Assembly: GCA_900380265.1 (NCBI GenBank)
Contig: LR025083.1
Location: 1 to 64,000 of the forward strand
Origin: Serratia symbiotica
Lineage (GTDB): Bacteria > Pseudomonadota > Gammaproteobacteria > Enterobacterales > Enterobacteriaceae
Direction of reading: 5' to 3'
DNA length: 64,000 nucleotides
In this document: positions 13,647-27,582 of the stretch, piece by piece
Position numbering within the stretch: the stretch's first letter is position 1
How the letters are laid out: each line of letters starts with the position of its first letter
Made by a program: the position numbers and the translations under genes
The notes under the pieces: generated by a model
What the model was told of the DNA's origin: nothing
Database searches by the model: none
What the model saw: the letters and a program-made list of their open reading frames with translations, nothing else

Positions 13647-15847
13647 CTAAAGAACTAAGATGTGTTATAATTATAGGCTGAACAAGGTTAGCCAGTAATA
13701 AAAATTGTGTAAGATGTTGTGATATTCAAGTAATAAAAATCTTATTGTGTATGAAGATTTAATTTTTTAGATCTGCCCGATTGAAATATGATGAAGACTT
13801 TAATCTTAAAGTAATAGAATAGAGAAGCGCTAGACTTACTTACATAAGTATATGAATTCATGTTAATTTCAATGGGCTGTGTTTAGCCTATCTGCTTTCT
13901 TAAAGTTTAACCATGATTAATCTGATTACTTAGCTAAGTAAATAATTAGACTTGATAATACATTTTTATTGAAGCTAAGCAACCTATATTGATTTAGTTT
14001 TAAATAGCACAATGGATAAAGTGAATACAAACTCTTAATACAAACTGTAAATAAGATTTATAAATTATGAAAAATAAAAAGAATATTAATTAAGTATAGT
14101 TATGAATGGCAAATTAACTCATGGAGTTAATAACTAAATTTATCTCACACAAACTGTGTTTTAGTAAAACAAATTAAATCATTGTTAATGAATGTACTGT
14201 TTGTGCAGAGTAGCCATTCTGATAATCAAGGTGAGTTATTTTATTAAAAGTGAATATAGAATATAAACTATAAGTGGTTGAAATTGAATATTAGATTAAG
14301 TTATTTTAAAAGCACATTATTTCTATTGCTACTAGCATTAGCTAATTATATATTTTTATATAAATTATGTATAAGATATGTGTTATATTTAAAATTGGAC
14401 CTATATTTTATTTTTATAAAAAATATCTTTTAAGATAAATCAGTCTGTCTATAGAAAAGTCAATAAGCTTATTTGTTGAAATAAAAATAAACTGGTTTTA
14501 TTAAAAATGATAAGTTGATACATGTCAATGTATAGAACTTATGAATTATCCAAATTTAGCTAGAATACAGGTGTAAACAAGTTTATTTTTTCCATTCTTT
14601 CAATATAAAAAAAGAGTTAATGTTAATGAAATTAGATAGCGAAAATATCACAACATCTCAAAAAGAGAGTAAATCTAAATGTATACTTACCTTGTAAGTA
14701 TGGGGTTACTTCTGATGTCAGTTACTACTTTATGATTGTAATAGTAAAACTTTTCATTACCTAATCTCGAGGCTGATGTAAATATTAGTATCGGTTAAGC
14801 TAACAAAGCAGTTTTTTATGTAAATTTTGATTTATATCAAGTAAGTTAAGTTTCAGTAATATCACTACTTAGTTTTTAAATCGCTGATTTACAACTTGTG
14901 TATCCGTTCTCCTGTGTTAGGAGTATCTGGAAGGTTAGGAATACTATTAGGTTTGTTTATTTATAACATCACCGCAGAAGTTTAATAAAATGAACTGCTA
15001 CATTTTTAGAACTTCACTTTTTGAAATTGTAAATATAGTAAACTACTGTTATTATCAAAAGATTTCGACTCAAGGAGGTATGTATTAGATATTGACTGGG
15101 TATTTTTTAAAGACATAGGAATGTAATTCTGGTTTTAATATATTAATTGTATTTTTCTGAAGTACACAAATAATAGCGTAATAAGTTTTTAATTGCCGTA
15201 TAGCTAATTTTAAATAAGCTAGAAGTAAGGCATATTAACAGAATATTTATATTCTGATTATAAATTCATGTGGTTTATTTACTGACTGTTTACTTTTTTT
15301 AAAGAAAGTACTTGAAGAGCTTAAAAATTTCATATTTAAAACATCTTTAGGAAGATTTTATAAATTATATTCTTATGGTAATAAGAGCTTATATAAGGTG
15401 TGTTAAGTACGCCATCTAGATCGATGGATTTCACTATTGAATAATATTGAGCTCTGTTTATAGATGGTTGTTCCATTTATTACCAATAGATAAATGGTTT
15501 GACAGGACGCGGAGTTTACATATAAATAACTTATTTATGAGCGCCACTCCATACTAGTATATTCTATAATTTATATAATTCATAAATTAAGTCTACCAAA
15601 TATAATCTTTATCATTATACCAGAGCTATAAAACCGCTCAGCACCTGTTTATTATATGTGATAAATTAATTAAAAAGAAACTTGTGGTGGTTATGATTCT
15701 TTCGATTTTGTCGGGTGTAGATAGAATATGTTGTCCATTGCTTGAATTTGGTGATTATATATCTTAACGATTAAGATCGTATTAATAAAACTGGGATTTA
15801 TTTTTAGACTTATTTATTTTTCTTATTGAGTGTTATTAAAAATTTAA

Positions 15848-16245
15848 TATGCCGTATAGTGAAATTATTATGATCCATAAGAGATAAAAGGTTATAATGA
15901 ACGTGACTAAACATATAGGTACCTGTACTAGCCCTTGCTTACCTCCCGACTAATCATGAGCGATAATTTATAAGTATTACTTTAATTTACTAAAAATTAA
16001 TATTTAACAGAGTTTAACCAGAATTAAAAATTTAATCCAACTGAATCACTGCAATGAATTTTTTGGAAGGTTTTAGACTGTTTGATTTTTATTACGTTAT
16101 AGTGAAGATTATATTTTTATTAGTAGATCGCATGCTTATATCTCTAACTAGCACATGATTGCATCAAGTTGATATGGATTAATTAACTGAGCCACCGATT
16201 GTAGACTTGGCAATTTGTAGGCTTTTAGCTTCAACATTTACTTAT
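15848..16245 (-). pseudogene. fis: Possible fis remnant
   Basis: On the minus strand, fragments resemble Fis in order: VEAKSL (family VTQKPL), then GGSVN (family GQDVN), and near the end N-x-x-x-L followed in another frame by LYGILN (family KKYGMN). It lies to the left of accC, where dusB-fis is expected from the Escherichia order. Identity is low and several frameshifts must be assumed, so this is a suggestion only. Confidence 0.3.
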
Positions 16246-17624
16246 CTTATATACATTACTGTACTGACTGGCATCTATTAAAGTAGAAGAAAATAACATT
16301 CAGAGTTTCCAATCTGATTACTTCAGATCGGTGATATTATTAAGCTCGTTATATATGGAATAATTTAACCCCCATCAATTCTTTGTTCAAACAACAAGCG
16401 AATTTTCAAGTAAATTTTTAGATTAGCCGATAGATCTGGCTATCCAGTGTTTAGATGACTTAATTATAAATATTTCACTCAAACATTGAGAGCAATATTA
16501 AGATTGCGAAATTTGTAGCTTGAGTGAGATTAAGAAAGTATGGAGATGTAATGCTGGTTTGGTATTGAGAACATGAATATATACGATTTGAAACCTATAT
16601 ATAATATGTTTGTCGTAGTCTTAAAGATCATTTATAATAGACGAGAATTAAAGATGCAGGCTTGGTGTTATGTCAGGTCTTTCCAGATTTGCATAGGATT
16701 CACAAAATGTTTCCGCTCATAGCGTTGTTCGGCTATCAAATTTAATCTACGTCATTGTGTATATATTTATATATCTGATGAGTAGGTTTGTAAGTCTTTG
16801 TTTAGGAAAGTAGATAGGGAAAGCCCTTTAACCCCTTAGTTAAGCTTAATTGCTTTAAGGTATAATATATAAGGCACAGGAAATATACTGATGTTAGCTA
16901 ACAAGTAGTAGAATAGTTGATCGGAAAGAATCTGTATACAGTTATTATAACTGTTGTGTATGTCGGATGACAGGAATATAGATCTCATCTAGTTTCAGAG
17001 TCACAAAAAGATAAAGAACTATGCTAAGAACGCATTCGATAAAGATCTTGCGCATGTGGTGTAAGAACGATTACTTTAATTAAATGCTATATCAGTTAAT
17101 TGTCTCCCAGAAGCTGATCGCTGCCACCAAGTATTTAACTAAAATGACTATTATTTCTGTTGAGTACCTATTTTAGAAGCAATGATTGTAAAATAAACTG
17201 TTTTAATATTGTGCATCAATTTTATTGTTATTTATTGATTAGAAACTTATATTCAGGGATATATCAATCGTATAGCTTTTAAGCTTAAGTTAATGGTGAG
17301 AATTCTAAATTAATTGTCAGATTGTTTGCTATTAATAAATTTAATAGATATAATTTAAACAATAAATAATAACGGATAATTAATACATTCTTTCTTATTA
17401 ACATGCTGCGTCTAGTAAATTAGTAATTTATCAGAATTATATTATGATTGTAGAAAAGGACAATATCACATTAATATAAGTTTTATGAGTAAATAGAAAT
17501 ATATTATTAGGTGTTTTGTAAAATAGTATAGGTTACATATCTAAATGTGATTTGTATAGGATATCTTGAGAGAAGGCTTTCGCGTATGGATTGATGTTGA
17601 TTTGTAGTCAAATATATTAAATGG

Positions 17625-17657
17625 GATTCCATTTGGAATCAAATGAGCATTTGATTC
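17625..17657. repeat. Two overlapping, mutually exclusive hairpins
   Basis: GATTCC-ATTT-GGAATC (17625-17640) and GAATCAAATG-AG-CATTTGATTC (17636-17657) share the GAATC segment, so only one can form at a time. The second is a perfect 10-bp stem with a 2-base loop. The layout resembles an attenuator, but no intact gene follows on either strand nearby. Confidence 0.45.
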
Positions 17658-18060
17658 ACCGAACCTTTAGGGTTAAAATCGCGGCGAACTACTATTATAT
17701 TTATTGTTGTGTCAATTAGGGCAGGGTATAATAAATGTCGTGCCGGAAATAGATTCCTTGTGAGCCTTTTACTTTATCAACGTATAAATATATTATGAAG
17801 TATCTTTTCTTGAAAAATTCTCCTGTTCGTTCTTAACATAATTCAATGCCAAATTTATTTTCCTAACTTTTAGGTGAAGTGCTTGATTGTGATGGGAGAA
17901 CTAATTTACAAATTTACTAATTTGCTTGTATGCCACGCTTATTTAAGCTGTTAGACTAACAAAGTCTATATTTTTGGAGCTTGTTAGTATTTATGTCACT
18001 CTAAGATATTCCACTTGGAACTTGACCATGAACAAAAAGGCCAATAGCTGTATGCTCGTG

Positions 18061-18082
18061 CGCTTCCTCTATTGAGGAAGCG
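18061..18082. terminator. Perfect hairpin, possible leftover terminator
   Basis: CGCTTCCTC (18061-18069) and GAGGAAGCG (18074-18082) pair perfectly around a TATT loop. On the plus strand TTGTATTATTT follows, a weak U-rich tail; on the minus strand no U-tract follows. The stem is GC-rich compared with its surroundings. It may be the terminator of a gene now lost. Confidence 0.4.
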
Positions 18083-18449
18083 TTGTATTATTTCCTCCAT
18101 CTTGTAACGATATCTTTAATGCTTATGGATACATAGATTTGTCAAAAGCCTATGTAATACGGTTGCTTTTTGGCCGTCTTATATGAATGTCTTCAATTTT
18201 TCATAAGAAAAGATTATGTTGTTTATTAAATATTTTTGAATTTTCAGTGAATAGAATTGACATAGGATTTCAACCTCATAAACCTAGCGCTTTGAGCGCT
18301 TATTGTAAGTATTTAAACCAAGGTTTATGGTAAATATTTGATATTAATATGCTTTCCAACATTGTTGGACAACATATAATCCGCAATTATTTTGAGTTCT
18401 AGTATTCAATTTTGAGGGGATAATCAGCTTATTTTTTTGCTAAATATGT

Positions 18450-19790
18450 CTATACTTTAAACGTTTTCTCAAAAAAATGAATATTATTACTCCCAAGATG
18501 GAAATCTTCGTTGTTTATAATCTTTTTCTGCAAGCTAATGTTTGTCTTGATGCCATCAATAATTAATTCAGCTAGCGCATTCTTCATTCTGGCAATGGCT
18601 ACAGTTCTGTTGTCACCGTAAGTGATTAGCTTACCAATCATAGAGTCATAGTAGGGCGGTACTATGTATGTAGCGTAGATATGGGAATCCCAACGTACCC
18701 CGAATCCCCCTGGAGAATGGAAACGAGTGATTTTCCCCGGACTTGGGAAAAAAGTATCTGGATCTTCGGCGTTGATTCGACATTCTAGAGCATGCCCATG
18801 AATCCTTACCTCAGTTTGTTTAATTGAAAGTGGTCGACAGGCAGCAATGTATAACTGTTCTTTAATAATATCTACGCCGGTAATCATTTCAGTAACCGGA
18901 TGTTCTACCTGTATGCGGGTGTTCATTTCAATGAAATAAAATTCGCCGTTTTCATAAAGAAATTCAAAAGTACCAGCACCTCGGTAGCCGATTTCTACGC
19001 AGGCCTTCAAACAACGTTCGCCAATATTCCTGCGCATATCGCTGGTTATACCTGGTGCGGGCGCTTCTTCTACAACTTTTTGGTGTCGGCGTTGCATCGA
19101 GCAATCTCGCTCAGCTAAATAGATGGCGTTGCCCTGGCCGTCGGCTAATACTTGAATTTCAATATGGCGTGGGTTCTCTAGATATTTTTCCATATAAACT
19201 AGGTCGTTGTTAAAAGCTGCTTTAGCTTCCGTTTTGGTCATGTTAATCGACTGCTCAAGGTCTCTATGGCTGTGCACAACGCGTATACCAATGCCGCCCC
19301 CGCCGCCGGATGCCTTGATTATTACAGGATAACCAATGCTGTTAGCAATCGTATGGTTTTTATCCATATCGTCGCTCAGCGGGCTATCGGAGCCAGGAAC
19401 ACAAATAACTCCTACTTTTTTCATGGCATTGATCGCAGAAACTTTATCCCCCATCAGCCGAATAGTTTCTGATTTTGGACCAATAAAGATAAAGCCTGAA
19501 CGTTCAACCTGCTCTGCGAAGTCAGCATTCTCGGAGAGAAAACCATAGCCAGGATGGATTGCCACTGCGCCAGTTATTTCTGCTGCAGAAATGATAGCTG
19601 GGATGTTTAAGTAACTTTTTATCGATGGTGCTGGCCCGATACACACAGTCTCATCAGCTAGAAGTACGTGTTTTAGATCACGGTCGGCTGTGGAATGAAC
19701 TGCTACGGTTTTTATGCCAAGCTCTTTGCAGGCACGTAAAATACGTAGTGCTACCTCGCCACGGTTGGCGATAAGAATTTTCTCAAGCAT
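18450..19790 (-). CDS. accC: Acetyl-CoA carboxylase, biotin carboxylase subunit
   Basis: AccC carboxylates the biotin on AccB using ATP and bicarbonate, the first half of malonyl-CoA formation for fatty acid synthesis. It has 446 residues (E. coli 449). It starts [20 protein letters not shown], has the ATP-grasp glycine loop [14 protein letters not shown], and the catalytic region [20 protein letters not shown]. It lies 11 bases downstream of accB in the usual accBC operon. AccA and AccD are not in this window. Confidence 0.98.
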   Translation of the reverse strand: MLEKILIANRGEVALRILRACKELGIKTVAVHSTADRDLKHVLLADETVCIGPAPSIKSYLNIPAIISAAEITGAVAIHPGYGFLSENADFAEQVERSGFIFIGPKSETIRLMGDKVSAINAMKKVGVICVPGSDSPLSDDMDKNHTIANSIGYPVIIKASGGGGGIGIRVVHSHRDLEQSINMTKTEAKAAFNNDLVYMEKYLENPRHIEIQVLADGQGNAIYLAERDCSMQRRHQKVVEEAPAPGITSDMRRNIGERCLKACVEIGYRGAGTFEFLYENGEFYFIEMNTRIQVEHPVTEMITGVDIIKEQLYIAACRPLSIKQTEVRIHGHALECRINAEDPDTFFPSPGKITRFHSPGGFGVRWDSHIYATYIVPPYYDSMIGKLITYGDNRTVAIARMKNALAELIIDGIKTNISLQKKIINNEDFHLGSNNIHFFEKTFKV

Positions 19791-19801
19791 GAGATGCCTC
19801 G

Positions 19802-20260
19802 TTATTCAATGACGACTAGTGGCTCGTTATATTCAATCGGTTGCCCGCTTTCCACTAGAATAGCTTTAACAATACCGGATTTATCTGCCTCGATCTGGTT
19901 CATCATTTTCATTGCTTCAATGATGCATAGTGTGTCACCTACATTTACGATCTGGCCAACTTCCACAAAAGCTTTAGCGTCGGGGCTTGGTGTGGGGTAG
20001 AAGGTACCGACCATTGGGGAGCGAACGACATGGCCACTCATCACCACAGGGGGCTGTGTACCTGATGTGCTATCTATTGGTGAGGTTAAGGCTGACTCTC
20101 GTTGTTCCGGTATGGAATATATCTGTTGCATTATTTGGCCAGCCTGCGGGGTTGATGTCCGATTGATGCGAACTGACTCTTTTCCTTCAGAAATTTCTAA
20201 TTCAGAAATACCTGATTTTTCAACGAGTTCAATCAGCTTTTTAATTTTACGAATGTCCAT
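19802..20260 (-). CDS. accB: Acetyl-CoA carboxylase biotin carboxyl carrier protein
   Basis: AccB carries the biotin that shuttles CO2 between AccC and the AccAD carboxyltransferase. The C-terminal biotinyl domain has the modified lysine in [15 protein letters not shown], with the thumb sequence [18 protein letters not shown]. The 152-residue length from MDIRKIKKL is close to E. coli (156), with a shortened central linker. I chose the ATG at 20260 because the family begins [13 protein letters not shown]. An in-frame ATG at 20290 would add ten non-conserved residues overlapping the aroQ remnant. Confidence 0.97.
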   Translation of the reverse strand: MDIRKIKKLIELVEKSGISELEISEGKESVRINRTSTPQAGQIMQQIYSIPEQRESALTSPIDSTSGTQPPVVMSGHVVRSPMVGTFYPTPSPDAKAFVEVGQIVNVGDTLCIIEAMKMMNQIEADKSGIVKAILVESGQPIEYNEPLVVIE

Positions 20261-20286
20261 GAGTGTGATTATGTACTCTTTATATA

Positions 20287-20680
20287 TCAATAAATTTTAT
20301 TTAACAGAGAGCTAATGGTCATCTGTAAAGCAAAGTGTAGCGATTGAGGCAGTCCGCAGATTACGCCAATCGTTGTTTAGAGCTGTAAGAGTGACGCACG
20401 AAAGGCTCACAATTGTGTATGTTGAGCAGATAGATCTTGATAAAGGTCTCTGTTTCGCCAGTACTACATTACTTAATGCTAGACTGGTATGTGTGAACGT
20501 AGACAGATTGATTAAAATAAAATCCGGTTTTGCTGCTTGCCTGCTGCATGACATCCATCACATGAGACTCGGGGTTAAATTGCAGATGGTTTAGTGTGAG
20601 ATCTAGAGTTAACGCCTAGCTTTCTCATTTATTAATAATTGCCTGGCGTTGTTTTGTCGTGTTTCTTGAACTCTAAGACA
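20287..20680 (-). pseudogene. aroQ: Frameshifted aroQ (type II 3-dehydroquinate dehydratase)
   Basis: Four pieces of AroQ are readable in order in different frames on the minus strand: LNHLQFNPESHVMDVMQQA at about 20547-20600 (family ..HFQSNAEHELIERIHQA), DFILINLSTFTHTSLAL at about 20490-20535 (DFIIINPAAFTHTSVAL), FIKIYLLNIHNCEPFVRHSY at about 20386-20447 ([20 protein letters not shown]), and IGVICGL followed by FALQ near 20330-20375. At least two frameshifts and further stops separate them. aroQ lies just before accB in Escherichia, the same position as here. The shikimate pathway step it performed is therefore not encoded at this locus. Confidence 0.85.
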
Positions 20681-23900
<3,220 letters not shown>

Positions 23901-23990
23901 TCCCTTATAGGGAAGGGACTTCCCAAAAGATTTTTAAGCAGGAAATTGAATACGCTTTCTCTTTCTCTTATCGGGGAGCTCATATAATTT

Positions 23991-24956
23991 ATGAAACCAA
24001 TTTTCAGCAAAAATAAATCCCTACAATTACGATTTTTTTTTGTGGCGGTAGTAGCCATTAGCCTCATTATTGCTGATAGATGTTTCGATGCATTCGTGAT
24101 GATACGGAACTACATGGATACAGCAGTTAGCCCTTTCTATTTTCTGGCTAATGGGCCACGTAAAGCTTTAGATAGCCTTTCAGAAATACTGGCGACCCGC
24201 CAACAATTAAAATTAGAAAATCGAGTTTTACGTCAGGAGCTTTTACTGAGAAATAGCGATCTGCTTCTTCTTGATAAATTCAAAAATGAAAATACCCGCT
24301 TGCGTGAACTTTTGGGCTCGCCCTTGCGTCAGGACGAGCATGTAATGGTCACGCAGGTGATCTCTACCAGTTCTGATCCATACAGTGATCAGGTAGTGAT
24401 CGATAAGGGATCAGACCAGGGCGTATATGAATCGCAGCCGGTCATTAGCGATAAGGGGGTCGTTGGTCAAGTTGTGGCAGTTGCTAAGGTGACCAGTCGT
24501 GTACTTCTGATTTGCGATGTGGCACACGCGCTTCCAATCCAAGTGCTACGCAACGATATACGGATGATCGCTGCAGGTAGCGGTTGCACGGACGATTTAC
24601 AATTAGAATATATTCCGAATAGTGTCGATGTCCGGGTGGGTGATCTTCTGGTCACCTCTGGCCTGGGTGGCCGTTTCCCAGAAGGTTATCCGGTAGCTGT
24701 GGTTTCATCTGTTAAAGTAGATCACAAGCGCGCTTATACCCTCATTCAGGCTCGTCCAACTGCCGGGCTGCAACGCCTGCGTTACCTGCTTCTTCTGTGG
24801 GCTAAAGACCGACAGGGTCATATGTCTCTTTCCCCTAGCGACGTGCAGCGGATTTTTAATGAGCGTTTAATGCAGATTAAGCCGCAGGTTATGCCGTTAG
24901 AGGAAGGGAATGAATTACCTTATCGGTTATGGACGAAGGAACGGACTAATGAATAG
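23991..24956 (+). CDS. mreC: Rod shape-determining protein MreC
   Basis: MreC is an inner-membrane protein whose periplasmic part links MreB to the elongation synthases. It begins [16 protein letters not shown], has one membrane helix (about residues 12-30), a coiled coil (about 60-105), and the conserved beta domains with [19 protein letters not shown] and [17 protein letters not shown]. It is 321 residues against 367 in E. coli. The proline/glutamine-rich C-terminal tail is absent and the stop overlaps mreD by 8 bases. The lost tail is not conserved, so function is probably kept. Confidence 0.97.
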   Translation: MKPIFSKNKSLQLRFFFVAVVAISLIIADRCFDAFVMIRNYMDTAVSPFYFLANGPRKALDSLSEILATRQQLKLENRVLRQELLLRNSDLLLLDKFKNENTRLRELLGSPLRQDEHVMVTQVISTSSDPYSDQVVIDKGSDQGVYESQPVISDKGVVGQVVAVAKVTSRVLLICDVAHALPIQVLRNDIRMIAAGSGCTDDLQLEYIPNSVDVRVGDLLVTSGLGGRFPEGYPVAVVSSVKVDHKRAYTLIQARPTAGLQRLRYLLLLWAKDRQGHMSLSPSDVQRIFNERLMQIKPQVMPLEEGNELPYRLWTKERTNE

Positions 24957-25437
24957 CTACTGTATTCATGGTCGCTGGGTTATCTGGCTATCATTTTTAG
25001 TGGCGTTAGTATTGCAAATTATACCATGGCCCTACCCAATCTATATTTTTCGGCCCTCCTGGCTAGAGTTAGTTTTGATTTACTGGGTTATGGCGTTGCC
25101 CCATAGGATTAATGTTGGTACTGGTTTTTTAATTGGGTTGGGCATCGACCTAATTCTTGGTTCTACATTAGGAGTGCGTGCCTTGGCACTGGGTATAATC
25201 GCTTATTTGGTGGCATTTAAATGCCAGCTTTTCCGGAATATAAGTCTTTGGAAGCAAGCATTAATTGTAGTGCTGTTGTCACTGATGACAGATTTAGTTG
25301 TGTTTTGGTTAGAATGTTTAGTGATTAACCTGTCTTTCCGCCCAGATGTGTTCTGGAAAAGTATGGTGAACGGCATGCTTTGGCCATGGTTGTTTCTGCT
25401 CATGAGAAAAATTCGCCGCCAGTTCTCGGTACAATAA
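24949..25437 (+). CDS. mreD: Rod shape-determining membrane protein MreD
   Basis: MreD is a small polytopic membrane protein of the elongasome. From the ATG at 24949 ([17 protein letters not shown]) it is 162 residues, the E. coli length. About five hydrophobic segments are visible, plus conserved WALPHRV-type (here [13 protein letters not shown]) and [10 protein letters not shown] stretches. The start overlaps the mreC stop in ATGAATAG, implying coupled translation. An upstream in-frame start at 24910 lies inside mreC and is not supported. Confidence 0.96.
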   Translation: MNSYCIHGRWVIWLSFLVALVLQIIPWPYPIYIFRPSWLELVLIYWVMALPHRINVGTGFLIGLGIDLILGSTLGVRALALGIIAYLVAFKCQLFRNISLWKQALIVVLLSLMTDLVVFWLECLVINLSFRPDVFWKSMVNGMLWPWLFLLMRKIRRQFSVQ

Positions 25438-25456
25438 GAGTACAAAAATAATTTCG

Positions 25457-25990
25457 CATTATTTACCTCCAGCCATACCGCGTCTACCTTAATGAATAAA
25501 TTTGACTGGTTTAAATTTCGCAGTACTTATGGTTTATGTCATAAGACAGTGTGAGTAATGTGAGGTGGAAGATTACCTTTTAGCCTGTTTTTAGGGTCAG
25601 TTTAGTACGTATGTAATTTTTGTCTATGCTTGGTGGATGTCCAGATCTTTCATGAACTAGCAGCATAGTGATTGTTATTAACTAGAGAAATTCCGGAATG
25701 ATATACATGCTATAAATGACGGTTGACTTGTCTGTAGACAGTATTATCGGATTAGGTAATGGGTTATTACTTATCATTGAAAAGTAGTGCGCCATGGTTG
25801 ACAAGTAACGTAAAAGTTTGTGATTCGCGTCTCGCGAATATATGGTAATGCTTCACAAGTGAGTCTAATAAGACATTAGGGATTTATTGAAATCAATAAA
25901 AGTAAACTTTTGTTAGGATTATAATCTGTAATTGGCAAGCGGCGATTGCCGGATTTTATTGGAAACATACAAGCTACTTATTTAATTGTA
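25457..25990 (+). pseudogene. maf: Decayed maf/yhdE (nucleotide pyrophosphatase)
   Basis: The start reads TATTTACCT...CCGCGTC, matching the codons for YLASGSPRR with few changes. The end reads NWQAAIAGFYWKHTSYLFN, which follows [21 protein letters not shown] of the family. The 530-base distance between these ends fits a gene of about 590 bases. Between them I see only stops and drifted text. maf follows mreD in Escherichia, as here. Confidence 0.65.
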
Positions 25991-26045
25991 TCATACTGGT
26001 GATGTAAAACTTATTAAAGATTATCAGTTGTTTAGTGCTGAGAAA

Positions 26046-27507
26046 ATAATACCAATAGGAGTCTTGGTTAATATTATAGTACGTGCTATACGGGTTTTTA
26101 TATTTCTGAATAATTGTATACAAGAGACCTATATGGAGTGCAGATCCAAACAAGTCATCGTGAGAAAGATTTAACAATATTTCGTTTACAGTAGCTGAAT
26201 AGGAAGTCTACAGCCGTCCTCTGTTTCTATTGCTTTTTATAAAGCCATCTTTCTATCACTGCCAATATTATGCCAGATACTGTATTCATCGTCGGTGATG
26301 AATCAATACCTGCTAGCAGCGCGGCCTAGCTGAAAGCGTATACCAGAGTGATGTGCTGCTAGCATACGAGATAAGTAATCAACTAATTGCTCAGGGTGTG
26401 TACTTAAATGCTAATGTTACGTTAGGGGCCCGGTACCTAATATCTATGTTTGGCATAGTAAGACTTGCCTATCATAGATCATTGATAGCAGACCCGAGAG
26501 TGAAGTTCATATGTGTAGAGTTCTACTCTCGTATTGTGTTTGACTAGCCAGTTTTATTCCGTACTGCTGAAGAGAGTGTCGAAGAAGCACAGTGAGCGAA
26601 GTGAATGGTAATTTCCTTAAGCCTCCTATTGATTATGTTTGCAGGGTAAAGAACGCAACCTAGCCTAGTGGGCTAGATAGCTGGCTTGCACTGATGCAGT
26701 ATATTTTGCGTGATTTTCTCGCACATCAATAAAGTCTATCTATGTTCATTTAACGTTGACGTATTCTTGTATGGTGGAGTTGTTCTATGAAATATCGTAT
26801 ATATTATCAGAAACCTAATATTGGATATTAAAAATCTGCCTATTTTACACTTGCACGAGGAGGAAATGAGATCCGGCTGGCGTTTATGTCGAACGTAGTG
26901 TTAACGCTAGGCGGGTATTTGGTAATTCATTAAACCGCAACGACAAGTGATCTTAATATTAACACTGGGCTTGCGTCGCTCACTGTAATTTTTAAGAAGT
27001 GCTTTCTAGGGTAATCTTGAGGCTACTGAAGCCAGCGCCTATCAACGACGTCTGTGTTATTTAGATGACATTCGTATTCTTGATTTATCGATATGTATAA
27101 TGCAGAAGCTCGCTCCGTATGCTGCATATTCTTGAAGAGGTGGTGAGGTAAGATTATATAACCTATTTTGAAGAGTTTCTCTCAGCTAGAGACTGATTAC
27201 ATAACTAAAACAGGGAGACTGGAAGTGCAAGAATCTGTGCCGTGACATTTTCACTTCTAACCAGTGTATCACACTGAAAGTTATTGGGATAGTATGCAAC
27301 GAGATGTCTGGTGAGCATGTATACACACGTTAGAGGCTTACAGTTCGGATGGTTTCCTGGTATATACTCCTTGAGCGGGTTTTGGTGAAGGATTCAGGAA
27401 TGCACCGTGTGATATGCTGGCTGAAGTGGGTTTTTATCAGTAAGTCAGCTAGGGTGAAGTTTAAAGCGATTGACTGTCAAGAGCAGTGTAACGCTATTAT
27501 GATATAG
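26046..27507 (+). pseudogene. rng: Nearly full-length decayed rng (ribonuclease G)
   Basis: Many RNase G segments are readable in order in shifting frames. They include VLVNIIVRAIRVFIF..NCIQETYMECR near 26061 (family ELLVNVTPSETRVAYI..ILQEIHIER), ANIMPDT near 26261 (SDIMPHT), VTLGARYLISMFG near 26420 (ITLPSRYLVFMPG), and GGYLVIH-stop-TATT then NINTG near 26910. Further on are FIDMYNAEARS then LRMLHILEEVV near 27082, SSDGFLVY near 27340, and a terminal CQEQCNAIMI ending with TAG at 27505-27507 (family NQEQFDVVMM). Stops, frameshifts and a short deletion kill it. Its 1462-base span nearly equals the 1470 bases of E. coli rng. Confidence 0.88.
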
Positions 27508-27582
27508 CTCGTTCGGCTAGACCTTGCGCCTTTAATGTATAAATATTTCTTTTGATATACAACAGAATGCAAGGAGAATTGC

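Larger units (their letters stand above)
13647..18449. other. 4.8-kb eroded stretch without an intact gene
   Basis: This stretch is very AT-rich with no open frame longer than about 60 codons and no recognisable intact gene. By comparison with Escherichia, the right part (downstream of accC on the minus strand) should hold panF, prmA, dusB and fis, and the left part whatever followed glmS (pst genes in E. coli). I could only suggest a fis remnant at about 15848-16245. Several inverted repeats are present (17625-17657, 18061-18082, and AGCGCT-TTG-AGCGCT near 18287). No tRNA found by eye. Confidence 0.6.

Noticed and set aside
15071-15090. Strong AAGGAGGT followed by ATG
   Set aside because: The ATG is followed at once by a stop (ATG TAT TAG), so no protein can be made from it.
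13647-18449. CRISPR array or prophage in the long gene-free region
   Set aside because: No regularly spaced direct repeats, integrase, or phage-like frames are visible.
25986-26174. 61-codon open frame as an independent small gene
   Set aside because: Its second half aligns residue by residue with the N-terminus of RNase G, so it is the first piece of the rng pseudogene.
26353-26547. 64-codon open frame as an independent small gene
   Set aside because: It carries the RNase G segments matching DISELV and ITLPSRYLVFMPG with an internal deletion, so it is part of the rng pseudogene.
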